Assembly: GCA_039589875.1 (NCBI GenBank)
Contig: JBDHGL010000001.1
Coordinates: forward strand, 1-64,000
DNA length: 64,000 nucleotides
Reading direction: 5' to 3'
Source: G020351855 sp039589875
GTDB lineage: Bacteria; Gemmatimonadota; Gemmatimonadetes; Palauibacterales; Palauibacteraceae
In this document: one piece after another, positions 61,656-64,000 of the stretch
Numbering within the stretch: position 1 is the stretch's first letter
How the letters are laid out: every line of letters starts with the position of its first letter
The notes under the pieces: generated by a model
The model's input: the letters and a program-made list of their open reading frames with translations, nothing else
What the model was told of the DNA's origin: nothing
Database searches by the model: none
Translations under genes and position numbers: made by a program

Positions 61656-61776
61656 GCGTCGAGATGCTCCTCACGGTGCGAGGCACCGAGTATTTAGTTA
61701 TCGGTTTCTTGCTTGGGGGCCTGATTTAGCGAGGCGGTCGCCCGAGACCGCATGAGTCGCTTGCAGCGACCCCAGA

Positions 61777-62154
61777 TCAGGTCTTGGGAGGGGGAGTCGC
61801 GTGGGTGGTGGGAGCCACATGCAGGAACCAAGTCGGGCCGGATTCCTCGGCGACCTGCACGTTTGACTGAAATCTCCGAGCTGCGGAGACGTGAGCAGGA
61901 GGATCGAGGGCGCACTGCACGGTCGCAGCGCACGAGTCCGAGACCGGCGCGGTGTCGCGGTGGACGTCGCGCCAAGTCTCGGTTTCCGCCTGTTCGCTGC
62001 CGGGAACATCACCGTATTTGGCAGAAATGGCCGAATCGTGGTGCTGGCCAGCCGGTTCGTGGGCACAGCTTCGCTGCGGAAACGCCGTCCCCGTCTGCAG
62101 GATCAGCAGCATGAGCATGAAGCTCGCCGCGAGTCTTCGGTTAGGACTTCTCAC
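61777..62154 (-). CDS. Small secreted Cys/His-containing protein in copper operon
   Basis: A 125-residue product with a signal peptide (LAASFMLMLLILQTGTAFPQ, about 8-27). The mature part begins RSCAHEPAGQHHD, has a second Cys pair (DSCAATVQCALDPP, about 73-86) and ends with a hydrophobic, Pro/Thr-rich tail. It starts within the csoR stop (four-base overlap), so it is made with the copper sensor and is likely to bind copper in the periplasm. That role is inference. No named family was recognised. The same layout is seen in the protein at 6367-6810. Confidence 0.65.
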   Translation of the reverse strand: MRSPNRRLAASFMLMLLILQTGTAFPQRSCAHEPAGQHHDSAISAKYGDVPGSEQAETETWRDVHRDTAPVSDSCAATVQCALDPPAHVSAARRFQSNVQVAEESGPTWFLHVAPTTHATPPPKT

Positions 62155-62465
62155 CGTAGATACCGGTGAAACAGGTCGACGAGCTCGGACCGAACCTGCT
62201 CCGCGGGCTCGCCGCCATGCGCGATGGCATGGCTCGCGCAGTACTCGAGATGGTTGGCCAACAACAGCTTCTCAGCAGAACGCAACGCTGAATTGACTGC
62301 GGCGAACTGCTGCATGATGTCCGGGCAGTACCGCTCGTCCTCCACCATGCGGCGGATGCCGTCAATCTGCCCCCGAGCTCGAGCCAGCCGGCGCAGGAGA
62401 TCCTTTTTCGTGGACTCCGCTATACCCATAGCGTGGGATGGTCTGCTGGCAGTCATTTCGCCCAT
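62151..62465 (-). CDS. csoR: CsoR/RcnR-family metal-sensing repressor
   Basis: A 104-residue all-helical DUF156 repressor. The Cu(I)-sensing trio Cys47 (RYCPDIMQQ), His72 and Cys76 (NHLEYC) has spacings of 25 and 4, identical to Mycobacterium CsoR (36, 61, 65). That points to copper rather than nickel or formaldehyde sensing. The DNA-binding helix region begins KKDLLRRLARARGQIDGIRRM. It represses without copper and releases DNA when it binds Cu(I). The start 62465 is chosen because the predicted transcript starts downstream of the longer open-frame start at 62507. It heads the operon to cusA and probably represses its own promoter. Confidence 0.9.
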   Translation of the reverse strand: MGEMTASRPSHAMGIAESTKKDLLRRLARARGQIDGIRRMVEDERYCPDIMQQFAAVNSALRSAEKLLLANHLEYCASHAIAHGGEPAEQVRSELVDLFHRYLR

Positions 62466-62478
62466 GTTATCCGTATTG

Positions 62479-62508
62479 GTTGATACTACACCCAAGTATA
62501 GTATCAAC
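62479..62508. promoter_or_regulatory. Predicted CsoR operator
   Basis: A perfect 10-base inverted repeat, GTTGATACTA and TAGTATCAAC, with a 10-base spacer. It covers the -10 box and the expected transcription start of the csoR operon, the place a repressor would block. That CsoR binds it is inference. Confidence 0.75.
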
Positions 62509-62523
62509 GGGGAATCTCGTCAA
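62495..62523 (-). promoter_or_regulatory. Sigma70-type promoter of the csoR-cus operon
   Basis: On the minus strand TTGACG (62518-62523), a 17-base spacer and TATACT (62495-62500) form a near-consensus promoter. Transcription would start near 62488, about 23 bases before the csoR ATG at 62465. Confidence 0.8.
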
Positions 62524-62573
62524 CCTGGTCAATCCCCTGATCGATGTGGGCGCGGCCGTGGCCGCCGCGGCCT

Positions 62574-62861
62574 TTAGAGGCTGGACAGCGCTCTTCGCAG
62601 ATCGTCCGGGTTCATGACCGGTTTGAATTCGAGCTCCGCGTCGAGCTTGTCGAACAACGGCTCTGCGATCTGGGGAATCTGGGCGGAATCGGTCATGTCG
62701 AAGACCATCATCCCGGCACGCTTTCCGTTCACGGGCATGAAGTAGGCCGCCTCCGGCTCCAGCTGCTCGATCAGCGCTTCGATCGCTGACGCGAGCGAGC
62801 CGTCTGCGATTGCCTGATTGCCTTTGGCCACGGGAACCGTCCATGTGAGCATCGTACGCAT
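62574..62861 (-). CDS. Small conserved cytoplasmic protein of unknown function
   Basis: A 95-residue product (MRTMLTWTVPVAKGNQAIAD, then EPEAAYFMPVNGKRAGMMVFDM). It ends DAELEFKPVMNPDDLRRAL. The alternation of strands and helices suggests a ferredoxin-like/dimeric alpha-beta barrel fold. I recall similar small proteins in other bacteria annotated only as hypothetical, so conservation is likely but the function is unknown. AAGGAG precedes the ATG at ideal spacing. It lies upstream of the csoR promoter on the same strand and downstream of the TPR gene; it may have its own transcript. Confidence 0.7.
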   Translation of the reverse strand: MRTMLTWTVPVAKGNQAIADGSLASAIEALIEQLEPEAAYFMPVNGKRAGMMVFDMTDSAQIPQIAEPLFDKLDAELEFKPVMNPDDLRRALSSL

Positions 62862-62905
62862 TGTGAACTCCTTTTATGGATTTCGATTAAAGGTGGATTC
62901 GGTCT

Positions 62906-64000
62906 CTACGGGACCTCGCTTTGCGCCACGTTGTCCAGTCCCAGCTTCTTCATGAGCTGTTCGAACCGGGGGTCCGCCCGGAGGGAATCGGCCGCGGGGT
63001 CAACCGACAGGTTCAGCAGGTTCGCCGGATGGTCGGCGTAGGCTCTGTCCAGGAAAGCGAACGCTCGGTCCGTCTCTCCAAGCTCGCCGTACACGAGCGC
63101 CATCTCCTTCAGGTTGAAGCCCATCTCCGGCACGTCGGCGAGGAGCTCGAGGGCTCTCTCGCGTTGCCCATCCCTCGCATATGCCCAGGCCAGGGCCGTG
63201 CGCCGTCCAGGACTCTCGGGGTCCAGGTCGTTCGACCGCTGCAGCGAGGCGATCCCCTCTTCCAGCTGTCCGTCCAGGGCCAGGGCGGCTCCCAGAAAGT
63301 AGTGGGCATCAGCATGTTCCGGCGCCAGCTCCAGAACCCGGGTCGCTTCCGCCAGCGCAGCCTCGTAGTCGCCGACGAACAGAAGAGCGATCGCCAGACC
63401 GATCCTGGTGCCGATCGAGAGCGGATCCAGCTCTACCGCGCGGCGGGCCTCGCTTACCGATTCCGAGTTACGTCTCAGATAGAGCAGAAGCAGACTGTAT
63501 CCGCCGCGCACTTCGGCAGAGCCGGGGTTGAGCTCCAGGGCGCGCAGGAACGCCCGCTCCGCATCTTCCAGACGAAGCTCGTTCGTCAGAACCTCGCCGA
63601 GGGCGGCGTGGGCCTCGGCCAGATCCGGATCCAGCTCAAGCGCCTGCTCGATCGCGGCCCGCCACTGCGGCATCGCCTCCTCGGCCGAGAGGACACCGAT
63701 CACCCAGCGGGCCCAGAAGGTGCGCGCGAGCCCCACGTACGCTGGAGCGTAGGCGGGGTCGGCCTCGATCGCCCGGCTAAACAGGTCGACCGGTTCCTGC
63801 GCCCCGCCAAACATGGAGCCGGCGTTCCACAGATACCGGCCCCTCGCATAGAGCTCGTACGCTGCCAGGCTCTCGGTGGGCCGCACCTCGATCCGCTCTT
63901 CAACGGCCGGCGCCAGTGTGGCCTGCAGCGCTTCGGCGATCTTGCGGGCGATGTCGCTCTGGATCGAGAAGATGTTGGCGGCCGTCAGCTCCTCGTTGTA
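62906..64000 (-). CDS. TPR-repeat protein, 5' end beyond the window
   Basis: The minus-strand frame is open to the right edge, so only the C-terminal 364 residues are present. The first residues seen (YNEELTAANIFSIQSDIARK, then PTESLAAYELYARGRYLWN) are the junction that in many proteins follows an N-terminal protein kinase, winged-helix or TolB-like domain. About eight TPR units follow, for example LAEAHAALGEVLTNELRLEDAERAFLRALELNPGSAEV. TPR regions mediate protein contacts. Which N-terminal domain is attached cannot be known from here. The GTG at 63886 is internal, not the true start. Confidence 0.85.
   Translation of the reverse strand, partial: YNEELTAANIFSIQSDIARKIAEALQATLAPAVEERIEVRPTESLAAYELYARGRYLWNAGSMFGGAQEPVDLFSRAIEADPAYAPAYVGLARTFWARWVIGVLSAEEAMPQWRAAIEQALELDPDLAEAHAALGEVLTNELRLEDAERAFLRALELNPGSAEVRGGYSLLLLYLRRNSESVSEARRAVELDPLSIGTRIGLAIALLFVGDYEAALAEATRVLELAPEHADAHYFLGAALALDGQLEEGIASLQRSNDLDPESPGRRTALAWAYARDGQRERALELLADVPEMGFNLKEMALVYGELGETDRAFAFLDRAYADHPANLLNLSVDPAADSLRADPRFEQLMKKLGLDNVAQSEVP

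Noticed and set aside
1..64000. CRISPR arrays, tRNA/rRNA genes, insertion sequences, prophage
   Set aside because: Looked for repeat-spacer regularity, tRNA-like cloverleaf arms, transposase or integrase motifs and terminal inverted repeats; none were seen.

Overview
The window is GC-rich, densely packed bacterial DNA. It comes from a Gram-negative: there is a TonB-dependent receptor, a TonB protein, two RND efflux systems, a TolC-type outer-membrane factor and many lipoprotein or Sec signal peptides. Flp-type pilins, PKD-domain secreted proteins, carboxypeptidase-regulatory-domain receptors and the TPR protein at the right edge suggest Gemmatimonadota or a relative. That placement is inference; the window has no rRNA or other phylogenetic marker. 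No tRNA, rRNA, CRISPR array, IS element, integrase or phage gene was seen.

Layout. 1-13.2 kb: MFS and DMT exporters, an acetamidase/formamidase lipoprotein, a Yip1 membrane protein, the decayed remnant of a sarcosine-oxidase-like gene, a nitrilase-superfamily protein, a DUF3179 protein, a Cys/His-rich secreted protein with a TonB-dependent receptor, a DUF523/DUF1722 protein, an aldehyde dehydrogenase and an NTF2-like secreted protein. 13.2-19.9 kb: a MarR-controlled RND efflux operon with a clear palindromic operator, then a peptidoglycan-binding-like protein and an MscS channel. 20.3-24 kb: a signalling operon (receiver/HD-GYP protein, lipoprotein, histidine kinase). 24.7-27.7 kb: a PKD-domain serine protease, a small lipoprotein sharing one of its domains, and a TonB protein. 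27.8-38 kb: an exported isoaspartyl methyltransferase, a membrane-bound spermidine-synthase-like protein, then purine permease, malic enzyme, phosphopantetheinyl transferase, FdrA/AllF and AllG. The AllF/AllG pair resembles two of the three subunits of E. coli oxamate carbamoyltransferase and sits near a purine-type permease, which suggests ureide or purine catabolism. 38-40.6 kb: two Flp pilins and an outer-membrane beta-barrel.

40.8-48 kb is a glycogen module (alpha-glucan phosphorylase, branching enzyme, glycogen synthase, GH57 protein). It abuts the most unusual locus, 48-56 kb. There, two divergent arms carry three paralogous ATP-grasp ligases of about 406 residues, a fourth RimK-like ATP-grasp protein, an S51/cyanophycinase-like Ser hydrolase with a helical insert, and two alpha/beta-hydrolase esterases. 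The five minus-strand genes are chained by four-base stop/start overlaps. One of the three paralogues has Thr where the other two have the ATP-binding Lys. I know of no described pathway with this set of genes; amide-bond synthesis of a small peptide or peptide-like compound, with matching hydrolases, is the simplest reading.

56-62.5 kb is a copper/silver efflux operon: csoR, a small Cys/His secreted protein, cusC, cusB, cusA. It has a near-consensus promoter overlapped by a perfect inverted repeat. The window ends in a small conserved protein and the 3' part of a TPR gene that runs off the right edge.
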